Shown piece after piece: positions 1-8,619 of a stretch of 64,000 bases of DNA (its first letter is position 1; each line of letters opens with the position of its first letter). The notes under the pieces are model-generated. The model saw only the letters and a list, made by a program, of their open reading frames with translations, made no database searches and was not told the DNA's origin. The DNA is from Microbacterium murale (GTDB lineage Bacteria > Actinomycetota > Actinomycetes > Actinomycetales > Microbacteriaceae), in the NCBI RefSeq assembly GCF_030815955.1, contig NZ_JAUSXK010000001.1, positions 4,030,001-4,094,000 on the forward strand, given 5' to 3'. The translations under genes and the position numbers were made by a program.

Positions 1-473
1 CCGTCCTCGAGCGCGGCGTCGACGCCGTCGAGGTCGATCTCCCACGCTGTTCCGGTGTCACGCAGCGGAACGCGCTCGATGACCGCGCCGGCTTCCTCGA
101 CGAGGTCGTAGAACGGCGGGTAGACCGGCGGCATCACGATCACGCCGTCGCCGGGCGCGGTCACTCGGCGGAGGATCTCCACGATGCCCATGCTGACATC
201 GGCGGTGGAGCGCATGCGCGCCGGATCGGGTGTCCAATCGAACCGACGCCGCGCGAACCCCGCATACGCGCCGGGGAGAGGCGTCCGAGAAGCGACGTAA
301 CCCGTGTCGCCCGTCGCCACCGCACGCTCCAGCGCCCGTGTGATGGCAGGCGCCAACGGGAAATCCGTCTCCGCGACGAACAGCGGCAGCACATCGGCTG
401 GGTACTCGCGCCACTTCTCGCTGGTGCGCTCACGGAGCGCCGCCAGCGGAAGCGCGTGAACCGGCGTACTCAC
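1..473 (-). CDS. MalY/PatB-type aminotransferase (C-S lyase), N-terminal part
   Basis: Partial gene whose 3' end lies beyond the left edge; about 157 N-terminal residues are visible. The N-terminus (RTSEKWREYP, then DVLPLFVAETDF) is the hallmark of the MalY/PatB branch of fold-type I PLP enzymes, which act as cystathionine beta-lyases or cysteine-S-conjugate lyases and aminotransferases. A PPVYPPFYDLV segment near residue 125 fits the cofactor and substrate region; the catalytic lysine would lie outside the window. The start is a GTG seven bases after the sufT stop, without a clear ribosome binding site, so translational coupling to sufT is likely. Its place at the end of the SUF operon suggests co-transcription, but a role in sulfur delivery to clusters is only inference. 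The family call is firm, the substrate unknown. Confidence 0.8.
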   Translation of the reverse strand, partial: MSTPVHALPLAALRERTSEKWREYPADVLPLFVAETDFPLAPAITRALERAVATGDTGYVASRTPLPGAYAGFARRRFDWTPDPARMRSTADVSMGIVEILRRVTAPGDGVIVMPPVYPPFYDLVEEAGAVIERVPLRDTGTAWEIDLDGVDAALED

Positions 474-480
474 CGTGGTG

Positions 481-810
481 CTAGATGGCGAAGCCGAGCG
501 CGCGCATCATGTCGCGCCCGTCATCAGTGATCTTCTCGGGACCCCACGGCGGCATCCACACCCAGTTGATCCGGAAGCGGTCGACCACAGCATCCAGCGC
601 CTGAGCCGTCTGCTCCTCGAGCACGTCGGTGAGCGGGCAGCCGGCGCTGGTGAGCGTCATGTGGATCACGAGAGCGTCGTTCTCGTCGTCCCAGGCGAGG
701 TCGTAGATGAGTCCGAGGTCGACGACGTTGATCCCGAGCTCGGGATCCATCACGTCCTTGAGAGCCTCGGTGACCTCGTCGAACTTCTCCGGGGCTAGAG
801 TCGCGGTCAT
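481..810 (-). CDS. sufT: SufT / MIP18-family (DUF59) metal-sulfur cluster assembly factor
   Basis: A 109-residue protein of the MIP18/DUF59 family, whose members (SufT, PaaD-like) help insert or mature Fe-S clusters in client proteins. The typical core is visible: the helix ending DVMDPELGINVVDLGLIY near residues 18-36, and the conserved cysteine in the MTLTSAGCPL motif near residue 59. The last third has the PPWGPEKIT segment expected for the family. It starts nine bases downstream of the sufC stop and is followed after seven bases by a PLP enzyme, so it is an internal gene of the SUF operon. Length is normal for a stand-alone DUF59 protein. Confidence 0.9.
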   Translation of the reverse strand: MTATLAPEKFDEVTEALKDVMDPELGINVVDLGLIYDLAWDDENDALVIHMTLTSAGCPLTDVLEEQTAQALDAVVDRFRINWVWMPPWGPEKITDDGRDMMRALGFAI

Positions 811-819
811 GCGATCAGC

Positions 820-1590
820 CTACGCCTCGATCGGGGCTGCGGGGTTAAGGAATCTGTCGTATCCCTCGTCCTCGAGCCGGTCGGCGAGTTCTGGTCCACC
901 CTCTTCGAGGATCTTGCCCGCGACGATGACGTGCACGAAGTCGGGGCGGATGTAGCGGAGGATGCGCGTGTAGTGCGTGATCAGCAGCACGCCGAGACCG
1001 GTGGCCTCCTTGGCGCGGTTGACACCCTCGGACACGATCTTCAACGCGTCGACGTCAAGACCGGAGTCGGTCTCGTCGAGGATCGCGAACTTCGGCTTGA
1101 GCACCTCGAGCTGGAGAATCTCGTGACGCTTCTTCTCACCACCGGAGAAGCCCTCGTTGACATTGCGCTGCGCGAACTTCGGGTCCATCCGCAGGTTCGA
1201 CATGGCGCCCTTGACGTCCTTGGTCCACGACCGGATCGGCGGGGCCTCGCCGTCGAGCGCGGTCTTCGCGGTGCGCAGGAAGTTGGTCACTGTGACACCG
1301 GGGATCTCCACCGGGTACTGCATCGCGAGGAAGAGGCCGGCGCGGGCGCGCTCGTCGACGGTCATCGCGAGGACGTCCGCCCCGTCGAATGTGATCGATC
1401 CGCTCGTGACGGTGTACTTGGGGTGGCCGGCGATCGTGTACGCCAGTGTGGACTTTCCTGAGCCGTTGGGGCCCATGATGGCGTGGGTCTCACCAGCGTT
1501 CATGGTGAGGGTGATGCCATTGAGGATCGGGGTCGTCCCGGCCTCGGTGTCGACCGTGACGTGCAGGTCGCGGATCTCGAGAACAGACAT
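820..1590 (-). CDS. sufC: Fe-S cluster assembly ATPase SufC
   Basis: Soluble ABC-type ATPase of the SufBCD scaffold, which builds [4Fe-4S] clusters in the cytoplasm. The 256 residues include Walker A GPNGSGKST (about 40-48), the SufC-specific signature FSGGEKKRHEI near 149-159, Walker B with AILDETDSGLD near 170-180, and an H-loop histidine in LLITHYTRIL. The ETDSGLD variant and the KKRHE stretch separate SufC from transporter ATPases. Its ATG directly abuts the stop of the Rieske ferredoxin gene, with no spacer, so expression is presumably coupled. It would act with the SufB and SufD proteins encoded upstream in the same operon. Confidence 0.97.
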   Translation of the reverse strand: MSVLEIRDLHVTVDTEAGTTPILNGITLTMNAGETHAIMGPNGSGKSTLAYTIAGHPKYTVTSGSITFDGADVLAMTVDERARAGLFLAMQYPVEIPGVTVTNFLRTAKTALDGEAPPIRSWTKDVKGAMSNLRMDPKFAQRNVNEGFSGGEKKRHEILQLEVLKPKFAILDETDSGLDVDALKIVSEGVNRAKEATGLGVLLITHYTRILRYIRPDFVHVIVAGKILEEGGPELADRLEDEGYDRFLNPAAPIEA

Positions 1591-1917
1591 TCAGACTTCC
1601 TTAGTTACGGTCGGATCGATGAGCACGTCGTCGCCGTCGATATCGACGACGTAGACCGGTACGGGCTCATATGCGGGGAGATTCTGGGGGATGCCGGTGC
1701 GCAGCGAGAACGCCGAGCCGTGGGCCCAGCATTCCAGCGTGTCGCCCTCGACGAAGCCTTCGGAGAGCGAGATCTCGCCGTGCGTGCAGGTGTCGCCGAT
1801 GGCGTGCACCTCACCAGCGGAATCGAGTACGACGGCCATCGGGACGCCGTCGAGCTCCACCCGCAGCGGGGTGTCCTGCTCGAGTTCGCTCAGACCGCAG
1901 GCGCGCTGCGCGCTCAT
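1591..1917 (-). CDS. Rieske-type non-heme ferredoxin of the SUF operon
   Basis: A 108-residue Rieske [2Fe-2S] protein. The cluster ligands are plain: C44-T-H46 in CTHGEISL and C63-WA-H66 in ECWAHGSAF, the spacing expected for ferredoxin subunits of ring-hydroxylating dioxygenases. No oxygenase subunit is nearby; the gene sits between sufD and sufC, a position I associate with actinobacterial SUF operons. It starts with ATG in a 4-nt ATGA overlap with the sufD stop and ends flush against the sufC ATG. A role as electron donor or redox partner in cluster assembly is inference from this context. It has no signal peptide, so it is cytoplasmic. Confidence 0.92.
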   Translation of the reverse strand: MSAQRACGLSELEQDTPLRVELDGVPMAVVLDSAGEVHAIGDTCTHGEISLSEGFVEGDTLECWAHGSAFSLRTGIPQNLPAYEPVPVYVVDIDGDDVLIDPTVTKEV

Positions 1918-3119
1918 GCGCTCACCGCCGCGAGTTCGACCTCGATCGCAGCGAGGAGTTCCTCTTCGAGGGCAGGGATGCCGAGTCGCTGCACGACGTC
2001 GGTGAGGAAGCCGAGCACGACCAGGCGGCGCGCCTCTTCCTCTGTAATCCCTCGTGCCTGCAGATAGAACAGCTGCTCGTCGTCGAAACGACCCGTCGCG
2101 CTGGCGTGTCCGGCGCCGAGGATGTCACCCGTCTCGATCTCCAGGTTCGGGATCGAGTCGGCCCGAGCACCCTCGGTGAGAACCAGGTTGCGGTTCGCCT
2201 CGTATGAGTCGGTGCCGGTGGCGTTCGCGCCGATCAGCACGTCGCCGATCCACACGCTGTGGGCGTTCTCGCCCTGCAGCGCGCCCTTGTAGAGCACGTC
2301 GCCCTTCGTGTGTGCGCCCTTGTGGTGCAGGTAGACCTGGCTCTCCAGGTGCTGCCCGGCGTCAGCGTACGAGAGACCGTAGAGGTACCCCTCTGAGCCG
2401 TTGCCCGCGAGTTCGACGTTCGGGTTCACGCGGACGAGTCCGCCGCCGAAGCTGATCACGAAGTGCTTGAGCACCGCATCGTTGTCGACGCGTGCCTGGT
2501 GCGACGCGGCGTGCACGGCGTCGTCGTCCCATCGCTGCACAGACACGACCGTCAGCCGCGATCCGGCACGAGCGATGATCTCGACGTTCTGCGCGTACTG
2601 GACCGCACCGCGGTGGCGGAGGATCACCGTCGCCGAGCTGTGCTCCAGTGCCTCGATCACGATGTGGGCGTCGGCGCGCTTCTCCGCGCCCTGCCCGGTG
2701 ATCGTGACGAGGATCGGCTCTGCGACCTCCTCATCGCGCGGGATTCGCACGTGAAGAGCCTCGCTCGTGCCCTGCCATGCGATGGCCGACACGACGTCCT
2801 CGGAGAGGAAGTGCTCTCCACGCGGAGCTGTTCCCGCAGCGAGGGGCGCTGCGATGTACTGCTCCCCCGCCGTGATCTCGTAGTCCACACCGTCGTTCTC
2901 CGAAGCGACGGTGAGCAGTCCGGCGATGCGATCGACGGGCGTGTGCTTCCAGTTCACCTCGCGGCCGGTCGGTGTGCCGAAATCGCCGGGCTCGAAAGAG
3001 CGCGGGCGTGCGGATCGGGTCTGCACAGGGACGAATCCAGCATCCGCCACTCGGGCGGCAGGGTCGATGTGCGCGTTCGTAGGCTGCGCCTCGCTGGGCG
3101 CTGTCGTCGAGGCCGCCAT
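1914..3119 (-). CDS. sufD: Fe-S cluster assembly protein SufD
   Basis: A 401-residue partner of SufB and SufC in the SufBCD scaffold complex. The C-terminal half shows the right-handed beta-helix region shared by SufB and SufD, with the SufD-like motifs HHKGAHTKGDVLYKGAL near residues 264-280 and NLEIETGDILGAGHASATGR near 323-342, followed by EQLFYLQARGI, which SufB also carries in related form. SufD contributes to iron acquisition and to the SufC binding platform. The ATG immediately follows the sufB TAA with no spacer. The N-terminus (about 20 residues rich in Ala/Thr/Pro) looks disordered and variable. Confidence 0.96.
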   Translation of the reverse strand: MAASTTAPSEAQPTNAHIDPAARVADAGFVPVQTRSARPRSFEPGDFGTPTGREVNWKHTPVDRIAGLLTVASENDGVDYEITAGEQYIAAPLAAGTAPRGEHFLSEDVVSAIAWQGTSEALHVRIPRDEEVAEPILVTITGQGAEKRADAHIVIEALEHSSATVILRHRGAVQYAQNVEIIARAGSRLTVVSVQRWDDDAVHAASHQARVDNDAVLKHFVISFGGGLVRVNPNVELAGNGSEGYLYGLSYADAGQHLESQVYLHHKGAHTKGDVLYKGALQGENAHSVWIGDVLIGANATGTDSYEANRNLVLTEGARADSIPNLEIETGDILGAGHASATGRFDDEQLFYLQARGITEEEARRLVVLGFLTDVVQRLGIPALEEELLAAIEVELAAVSA

Positions 3120-4538
3120 TTAGCCGACCGATCCTTCCATGCCCATTTCGATGAGCTTGTTCAGTTCCATGGCGTACTCCATCGGCAGTTCACGTGCGAT
3201 CGGCTCGATGAAGCCGCGCACGATCATCGCCATCGCTTCGTCTTCCGGCATCCCTCGGGACTGCAGGTAGAAGAGCTGCTCTTCGCTGACCTTCGACACA
3301 GTGGCCTCGTGCCCGAGCTGAACGTCATCCACACGGATGTCGATCGCGGGGTACGTGTCGGAGCGCGATTTGGTGTCGACGAGAAGAGCGTCGCAGCGCA
3401 CAGTGTTCGCGGAGTGATGCGCATTGGCATCGACGCGGACCTCGCCTCGATAGCCGGCACGGCCCCCACCGCGGGCGATCGACTTGGAGACGATCGATGA
3501 CTGCGTGTACGGCGCCATGTGGATCATCTTCGCACCGGCGTCCTGGTGCTGGCCGGGCCCGGCGAATGCGACGGACAGCGTCTCGCCCTTGGCGTGCTCG
3601 CCCATCAGGTAGATCGACGGGTACTTCATCGTCACCTTGGAGCCGATGTTGCCGTCGACCCACTCCATCGTGGCGCCCTCATGGGCGACCGCGCGCTTGG
3701 TGACGAGGTTGTAGACGTTGTTCGACCAGTTCTGGATCGTCGTGTAGCGAACGCGGGCGTTCTTCTTCACGATGATCTCCACGACCGCCGAGTGCAGCGA
3801 GTCCGACTTGTAGATCGGAGCCGTGCAGCCCTCGATGTAGTGGATGTAGCTGTCTTCGTCGGCGATGATCAGCGTGCGCTCGAACTGACCCATGTTCTCG
3901 GTGTTGATGCGGAAGTACGCCTGCAGCGGGATCTCGACGTGCACGCCCTTGGGGACGTACACGAAGGAACCGCCGGACCAGACCGCGGTGTTGAGAGCGG
4001 CGAACTTGTTGTCGCCGGCCGGGATGACGGTTCCGAAGTACTCTTCGAAGAACTCCGGGTGCTCGCGAAGCGCGGTGTCGGTGTCCATGAAGATGACGCC
4101 CTGTGCTTCCAGGTCCTCGCGGATCTGGTGGTACACCACCTCGGACTCGTACTGCGCGGCGACTCCGGCGACGAGGCGCTGGCGCTCAGCCTCCGGGATG
4201 CCGAGACGCTCGTACGTCTCGCGGATCTCGACCGGAAGGTCTTCCCACGACTGCGCCTGCTTCTCCGTGGAGCGCACGAAGTACTTGATGTTGTCGAAGT
4301 CGATGTCACTGAGGTCTGCACCCCAGGTCGGCATCGGTTTGCGCCCGAACAGCGACAAACCCTTCAGGCGGGTCTTCAGCATCCACTCGGGTTCGTTCTT
4401 GAGCCCGGAGATGCCGCGAACGACGTCCTCGGACAGGCCGCGTTTCGCGATCGCGCCGGCGGCGTCTTCATCGTGCCAGCCGAATTCATACACCCCCAGA
4501 CCATCGAGTTCTGGGCGGTCGATCAGCACATCCGACAT
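3120..4538 (-). CDS. sufB: Fe-S cluster assembly protein SufB
   Basis: First gene of the SUF operon, 472 residues, the usual size for SufB. It carries the family motifs [17 protein letters not shown] near residues 86-102, [15 protein letters not shown] near the middle, the [10 protein letters not shown] cysteine, and the C-terminal [16 protein letters not shown] region (here [13 protein letters not shown]) that contributes to cluster building with SufD. I chose the ATG at 4538 because AAGGAG lies eight bases upstream and the protein then begins [13 protein letters not shown], as SufB usually does. The reading frame stays open another 52 codons upstream without a good ribosome binding site. 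No SufR-type regulator gene lies next to it; the divergent neighbour is ctaA. Confidence 0.97.
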   Translation of the reverse strand: MSDVLIDRPELDGLGVYEFGWHDEDAAGAIAKRGLSEDVVRGISGLKNEPEWMLKTRLKGLSLFGRKPMPTWGADLSDIDFDNIKYFVRSTEKQAQSWEDLPVEIRETYERLGIPEAERQRLVAGVAAQYESEVVYHQIREDLEAQGVIFMDTDTALREHPEFFEEYFGTVIPAGDNKFAALNTAVWSGGSFVYVPKGVHVEIPLQAYFRINTENMGQFERTLIIADEDSYIHYIEGCTAPIYKSDSLHSAVVEIIVKKNARVRYTTIQNWSNNVYNLVTKRAVAHEGATMEWVDGNIGSKVTMKYPSIYLMGEHAKGETLSVAFAGPGQHQDAGAKMIHMAPYTQSSIVSKSIARGGGRAGYRGEVRVDANAHHSANTVRCDALLVDTKSRSDTYPAIDIRVDDVQLGHEATVSKVSEEQLFYLQSRGMPEDEAMAMIVRGFIEPIARELPMEYAMELNKLIEMGMEGSVG

Positions 4539-4770
4539 CACACTCTCCTTGTCAGGCCTCAACGGTGTCATCCGCCCCGACACCTCATGGCCCCGTAAGA
4601 GTTCGCGGGTATGGGTGCCGCTGGTGGGCCTCATCACGGACGCATTCTTCGCGCCTAAACTGTTGGTGATGCACCTCGCGCTTTTCGCAGGCATCGCAAC
4701 AATCCGATTCTACAGGTTCCCCCTGATAAACGGGCCGCGCCCGTACGCTCGGGCGCGGGCCGGAGGACAT
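4539..4770. other. Intergenic region between divergent sufB and ctaA
   Basis: A 232-bp spacer that must hold the promoters for the SUF operon (leftward) and for ctaA (rightward). Clear ribosome binding sites are present at both ends: AAGGAG before sufB and GGAGGACAT before ctaA. I could not identify a -35/-10 pair that I trust on either strand, nor a convincing operator palindrome. Both flanking frames remain open into this region, but the extra residues do not resemble the families and I treat it as non-coding. Confidence 0.5.
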
Positions 4771-5874
4771 ATGCCCGAGACCACCGCCCTCGCAGACGCC
4801 GCTTCCCACGACGGTCACCGGGGTCCCCGGCCCGCCGCATTCGGTCGACCGCTGCGAGTGCTGGCCTGGCTGTCGTTCATCGCAGAGGTCATCATCATCG
4901 GCACCGGCGGAGCCGTGCGCCTGACCGGTTCCGGACTCGGCTGTTCGGAATGGCCGCTGTGCACACCGGAATCCCTGGTGCCCATCTACGAGGTCCAGGG
5001 CATCCACGGACTCATCGAGTTCGGCAACCGCACGATGACCGGGGTCGTCGGACTTCTCGCACTCGCCGTGCTCTTGCTGACGCTGCACGCAATCGGCGGT
5101 CGTCGCCTCGTCATGCGGGCGGTGTGGTTCGCCGTGGGCGGTGTCGTCGCCGCGGTCATCGCCTATCTCGTGACCGCCCCCTTCGGGCTGCCCGCGTTCG
5201 GCTTCGCCTCAGGTGCGCTGTTGATCGCCGTGGTCGTCGCCGCCGTGGATTCGCTTCGGCTGACGACGCAGCGGCGGGATCTCTCCGCACTGGCGTGGAT
5301 CGTGCTCGCCGGCGTCATGGCGCAGGCAGTGGTCGGCGGCCTTGCGGTTCTGAGTGATCTGAATCCCTTCATCGTCGGCTTCCACTACACGTCCTCGCTG
5401 CTGCTCGTCTGCGTCACCGCCGCCTACCTCGTCCGACTTCACGAATCAGGTGCGCCACGCGAGCGTGTCGTTCCGAAATGGTTCGCGATCGGGTCGCACG
5501 TGACCGGTCTCGCACTGGCCGTGACCATTTTCTTCGGTGTGCTGACAACCGGCTCGGGACCGCACTCCGGGGACGCGAATGTCATTCGCGACGGCTTCGA
5601 CGCCACGATCCTCGCGCACGTGCACTCGTGGCCGGGGTACATCCTCGCTGCGCTCGTGGCCGCGTTGACGATATCGGCATGGGTGCTGCGCCTCGAACCG
5701 CGCCGTTGGCTGCTGGTCCTCGCACTCGCGATCCTCGTGCAGGTCGGGGTCGGCATCTGGCAGGCCCGCGAGGGGCTGCCAGAGCTGCTGGTCGGCATCC
5801 ACATGGTGCTCGCCTCGCTCTCCGCTGCCGCGTACACCGTGGTGGTGCTGCGCCTGAAGCGTCCTGTCGAGTGA
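4771..5874 (+). CDS. ctaA: Heme A synthase CtaA (COX15 family)
   Basis: Integral membrane enzyme that oxidises the C8 methyl of heme O to a formyl group, giving heme A for cytochrome aa3 oxidase. The 367 residues hold about eight hydrophobic segments. The first half carries GTGGAVRLTGSGLGCSEWPLC with the Cys58/Cys64 pair typical of Gram-positive CtaA, and HGLIEFGNR with His79 and Glu83, the heme-site and catalytic residues. The second half repeats the pattern with HYTSSLLL, HVHSWPGY and H-containing HMVLASL segments. The start at 4771 follows GGAGGACAT; an open frame upstream is not conserved-looking. Its usual partner ctaB is displaced about 5 kb downstream on the opposite strand. Confidence 0.96.
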   Translation: MPETTALADAASHDGHRGPRPAAFGRPLRVLAWLSFIAEVIIIGTGGAVRLTGSGLGCSEWPLCTPESLVPIYEVQGIHGLIEFGNRTMTGVVGLLALAVLLLTLHAIGGRRLVMRAVWFAVGGVVAAVIAYLVTAPFGLPAFGFASGALLIAVVVAAVDSLRLTTQRRDLSALAWIVLAGVMAQAVVGGLAVLSDLNPFIVGFHYTSSLLLVCVTAAYLVRLHESGAPRERVVPKWFAIGSHVTGLALAVTIFFGVLTTGSGPHSGDANVIRDGFDATILAHVHSWPGYILAALVAALTISAWVLRLEPRRWLLVLALAILVQVGVGIWQAREGLPELLVGIHMVLASLSAAAYTVVVLRLKRPVE

Positions 5875-5974
5875 CCGCGGACACGACGCCACGCGCGGTC
5901 GGATCGGGGTCCGCACAGGCCGCGCATAAGCGCTGCACAGCGCGCGCATCAACGAGTCCGTGAGGCTCGTGGAC

Positions 5975-6424
5975 ATGAAGAAATCACTCACACGCAGCAT
6001 CTCGTACTGGCTCCTGCTCGTCCTGTCCCTCGCATCCGCCGCTGTGGGTGCCTGGCTCATCTCGGACAATGCGGGGATCATGACGGCAAAGCTGCTCGAC
6101 GGGACAGCGACCGGAGTCGAGGTCTACGTCGGCCAGCCCATGATCGTCGTGGGGGCCGTTCTTCTCGGCGCCGGCGTCGTCGGGGTTCTGCTCACGCTCG
6201 CACTGGCCGCAGCCAAGTCTCTCGTCCCCACCGCGGCGCCCGTCGCCGTCGAGCCGATCGACTGGACAGCGGACGCAGAAGGCCGGACCGGAGCTGTCGA
6301 GGATTCCACCGGCTCAGTGACCGAGACACCCGCAACCGAGACGGCCGCAGACGAGTCAGCGGACGATGAAGATCAGAACAGCAGCGATTCGACAGCCACG
6401 GCGACGAACATCAACGTCAGGTAG
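5975..6424 (+). CDS. Small two-TM membrane protein of unknown function with a chimeric C-terminus
   Basis: A 149-residue protein I do not recognise by function. It has one membrane segment near residues 9-27 (SYWLLLVLSLASAAVGAWLI), a short extracytoplasmic loop with GTATGVEVYVGQ, a second segment near 47-72, and an acidic, Thr/Ser/Ala-rich cytoplasmic tail. The ATG at 5975 was preferred over GTG at 5960 because it begins MKKSLTRS directly before the membrane segment; neither has a strong ribosome binding site. Its last ~17 codons (from 6373) and its stop are encoded antisense to a leftover copy of the ctaB 3' end, so the natural C-terminus was probably replaced by a rearrangement. The gene may have lain directly beside ctaB originally. 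Confidence 0.6.
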   Translation: MKKSLTRSISYWLLLVLSLASAAVGAWLISDNAGIMTAKLLDGTATGVEVYVGQPMIVVGAVLLGAGVVGVLLTLALAAAKSLVPTAAPVAVEPIDWTADAEGRTGAVEDSTGSVTETPATETAADESADDEDQNSSDSTATATNINVR

Positions 6425-6482
6425 ATGATGGAGGCGTGGAACACCCGCATCGGACGCGGGTTCGTTCCACGCACCGCCTGCG
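6373..6482 (-). pseudogene. ctaB 3'-end remnant (left copy of a direct repeat)
   Basis: A 110-bp stretch that matches the last 113 bp of the intact ctaB (10622-10734), in the same orientation, with five substitutions and one 3-base gap; the last 57 bp (6426-6482) are identical. Read on the minus strand it still encodes a CtaB-like C-terminus ending SIIYLTLMFVAVAVESLLF and a TGA stop, against [20 protein letters not shown] in the intact gene. The changes are mostly conservative, so it looks like the tail of a slightly diverged ctaB rather than a freshly copied piece. The match ends two bases before the stop codon of the neighbouring ABC permease gene. No upstream part of ctaB is present here. 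Confidence 0.85.
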
Positions 6483-6484
6483 CA

Positions 6485-7813
6485 CTACTCCACGGCAAGA
6501 GTTCGCGGAATGTCGTGCCGCAGTGCCGCGCACGTCGGAGCGATGGTCGCGATCAGGAGAGCCGCGAAGCCGCCGACTGCCACGACCAGGCTGCTCTCCA
6601 TCGTGATGACGGGCGCGTCGAGTCCGAGAACATCAGCGATGATCACTCCGCCGATCACCGTGGCGAGGCCGCCGAGCATGGCCGCCGTGAACGCGTAGAT
6701 GAGAGCCTCCCACAGGGAAGCGAGCAGGATCATCGCTCGCGTGGCGCCCGCAGCCTGGAGCAGCGCGAACTCGCGCTCGCGGGCCTGTCCGGACATGAAG
6801 ACTGTTGCCGCGGCGGCGACCGCGGCCAGCAGCAGCGGGCCACCGAGGAGGATCACGACGCCCTCGGGAGCGAGAGTGCCGCTGCTGCGATGCTGTGCGG
6901 CATCGATGCTCCGCGCCAGCGTATAAAGCCCTCCAGTGAGCGCGATTGCGACCATGAGCGGCCCGATCGCAGCACTGCTCCGACTCAGCCGGAATCTGGC
7001 GGAGTGCCTGGCGAAGAACCACGACGCCGAGACATTGCGCGGTACCAATGCCGTCCAAGCCCGAAGAACGACCGGATACAGCAACGGCCCTGCGGCCGCG
7101 AAGACGACAGCGATCAACGGAGTGAGGAACAGTCCTGTACCCGAGGTCGCGGCGAGGGAGGCATCCCGGCGGAGATTCATGATCACAGACAGCAGACCGA
7201 ACAGCGCCGCTGCAAGCAGCAGGTAGCGGAACCACTCGACCCGCGCACGAGGCATCTCCGGTTCTCTGAGCACCTCGACGGGTGGAACTCTGCTCGCGCG
7301 CCGCGCTCCGCGCAGCCCACCGAGCAGCACCACGCCGAGAACGGACAGCAGCACCCAGATCGCGCTCATCCCACCCAGATGCAGGCTGATTCCCTGCATC
7401 CCATCCCAGGTGCGGAACACGTACCCGAAAAGCACCGGGAAAGCAGGCAGCGCGATGAGAAGACCGGCTCCCGCACCGACCAGAGCGACGATGCCGAGCT
7501 GAACGTAGACGACGAGGCCGACAAGAGCGGGTCGGATGCCGACGACCTGCCAGAGGGCGTACCCACGCTGCTGCAAGGACACGGTGAGGTTCGCCGCACC
7601 GCTCAGCACGATGAGCGCGGTCGCTGTGGTGAAGATGATGACCGCCCCGCTCGTGCTGGACAATCCCTCCTGCACCTTTCCGCCGTGGACCGCTCCCGTC
7701 TCGATGAGACCGGCGGCGATGGCGGCCACGAACCCGGTGGCGACCACGACGGCGGTCATCCCCGTCCACACCCTCGACTGCGCGAGCAGGTCCCCGAAGA
7801 CGAGGCGGATCAC
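6485..7813 (-). CDS. FtsX-like ABC transporter permease
   Basis: A 442-residue membrane protein with about eight to ten hydrophobic segments arranged as two FtsX-like halves, the pattern of MacB/BceB/LolCE-type permeases. The second half ends with REREFALLQAAGATRAMILLASLWEALI, the cytoplasmic coupling motif of FtsX-family permeases (residues about 345-372), and the first half has the equivalent QQRGYALWQVVGIRPALVGL. Such permeases act with a LolD/MacB-type ATPase to export peptides or antibiotics, or to relieve cell-envelope stress, rather than to import nutrients. The GTG start overlaps the ATPase stop in a GTGA, so the two are coupled. Its stop codon lies two bases from the ctaB remnant, the left edge of the inserted module. 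Confidence 0.85.
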   Translation of the reverse strand: MIRLVFGDLLAQSRVWTGMTAVVVATGFVAAIAAGLIETGAVHGGKVQEGLSSTSGAVIIFTTATALIVLSGAANLTVSLQQRGYALWQVVGIRPALVGLVVYVQLGIVALVGAGAGLLIALPAFPVLFGYVFRTWDGMQGISLHLGGMSAIWVLLSVLGVVLLGGLRGARRASRVPPVEVLREPEMPRARVEWFRYLLLAAALFGLLSVIMNLRRDASLAATSGTGLFLTPLIAVVFAAAGPLLYPVVLRAWTALVPRNVSASWFFARHSARFRLSRSSAAIGPLMVAIALTGGLYTLARSIDAAQHRSSGTLAPEGVVILLGGPLLLAAVAAAATVFMSGQAREREFALLQAAGATRAMILLASLWEALIYAFTAAMLGGLATVIGGVIIADVLGLDAPVITMESSLVVAVGGFAALLIATIAPTCAALRHDIPRTLAVE

Positions 7814-8562
7814 GCGCTCAGCCTCGCGCGAGTGATCTCCTCGAGCAGTTGATCCGGTGTCGGTCGACGCAGTTCGTTGTGGATCACGCCATCGCGCAGC
7901 ACGAGCACCCGGTCGGCAAGAGCAGCTGCCTCCAGGTCGTGAGTCACCACGATCACCGCCTGTCCCCCGTTGGCCGCCTCCCGGAGAAGGCTCAACACCT
8001 CGGATCCACTGGCCGTGTCCAGCGACCCGGTGGGTTCGTCTGCGAAGACGATGTCGGGGCGCGTCGCGAGCACTCGCGCGATCGCGACGCGCTGCTGCTG
8101 GCCGCCTGAGAGTTTTCCGGGCTTGTGATGTGCTCGATCGGATAGCCCGACAGCCGCCAGGGCTGCGTCGATATCGTGCCGCGAGGCCCCTCGGCGGGCG
8201 AGCCTGGCCGGGAGCGCGACGTTCTCCCGCGCGCTCAGGGAAGGTATCAGGTTGAAGGACTGGAAGACGAAGCCGATGCGGTCTCGGCGAAGCGCGGCGA
8301 GGGCGCCCCGACGCAGCGAGCCCAGGTCCTGTCCTGCCAAGGAGACAGAACCGGACTCGAACGGCTCCAGCCCCGACAAGCAGTAGAGCAGGGTGGACTT
8401 CCCCGACCCGCTGGGACCGACGACGCTCACCATCTCCCCGGCATGCACGTCGAGCGAAATGCCTCCGAGAACCGGCACGGGAGGCTGTCCGCGCCCACCA
8501 GGGAAAGTTTTTCGGACGTCGACGGCGCTGATGAGCGGTTCAAGGGCGACTGGTTCGATCAT
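7810..8562 (-). CDS. ABC transporter ATP-binding protein (LolD/MacB/BceA type)
   Basis: A 250-residue ATPase with Walker A GPSGSGKST (about 49-57), Q-loop in FVFQSFNLIPSLSA, signature KLSGGQQQRVAIARVLA, Walker B IVFADEPTGSLD and H-loop VTHD. The FQSFNLIP and DEPTGSLD variants are diagnostic for ATPases that pair with FtsX-like permeases. It precedes the permease in the same transcription unit with a 4-nt overlap, and is divergent from a two-component system 123 bp away. Together they look like a regulated exporter or stress module. The N-terminal ~12 residues before the first strand are variable. Confidence 0.92.
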   Translation of the reverse strand: MIEPVALEPLISAVDVRKTFPGGRGQPPVPVLGGISLDVHAGEMVSVVGPSGSGKSTLLYCLSGLEPFESGSVSLAGQDLGSLRRGALAALRRDRIGFVFQSFNLIPSLSARENVALPARLARRGASRHDIDAALAAVGLSDRAHHKPGKLSGGQQQRVAIARVLATRPDIVFADEPTGSLDTASGSEVLSLLREAANGGQAVIVVTHDLEAAALADRVLVLRDGVIHNELRRPTPDQLLEEITRARLSA

Positions 8563-8619
8563 GATCTCATCTCAGTCCGAAACCTGCGGATGCACGATCC
8601 GGCAGGGTCGAGAACGAGG

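Noticed and set aside
4539..4694. In-frame 52-codon extension of sufB upstream of 4538
   Set aside because: A strong AAGGAG precedes the ATG at 4538 and the shorter protein has the family-typical start and length. The extension resembles no SufB sequence.
3892..4770. Long open frame upstream of and in frame with ctaA
   Set aside because: It runs antisense through sufB and has no CtaA-like residues. GGAGGACAT marks the start at 4771.
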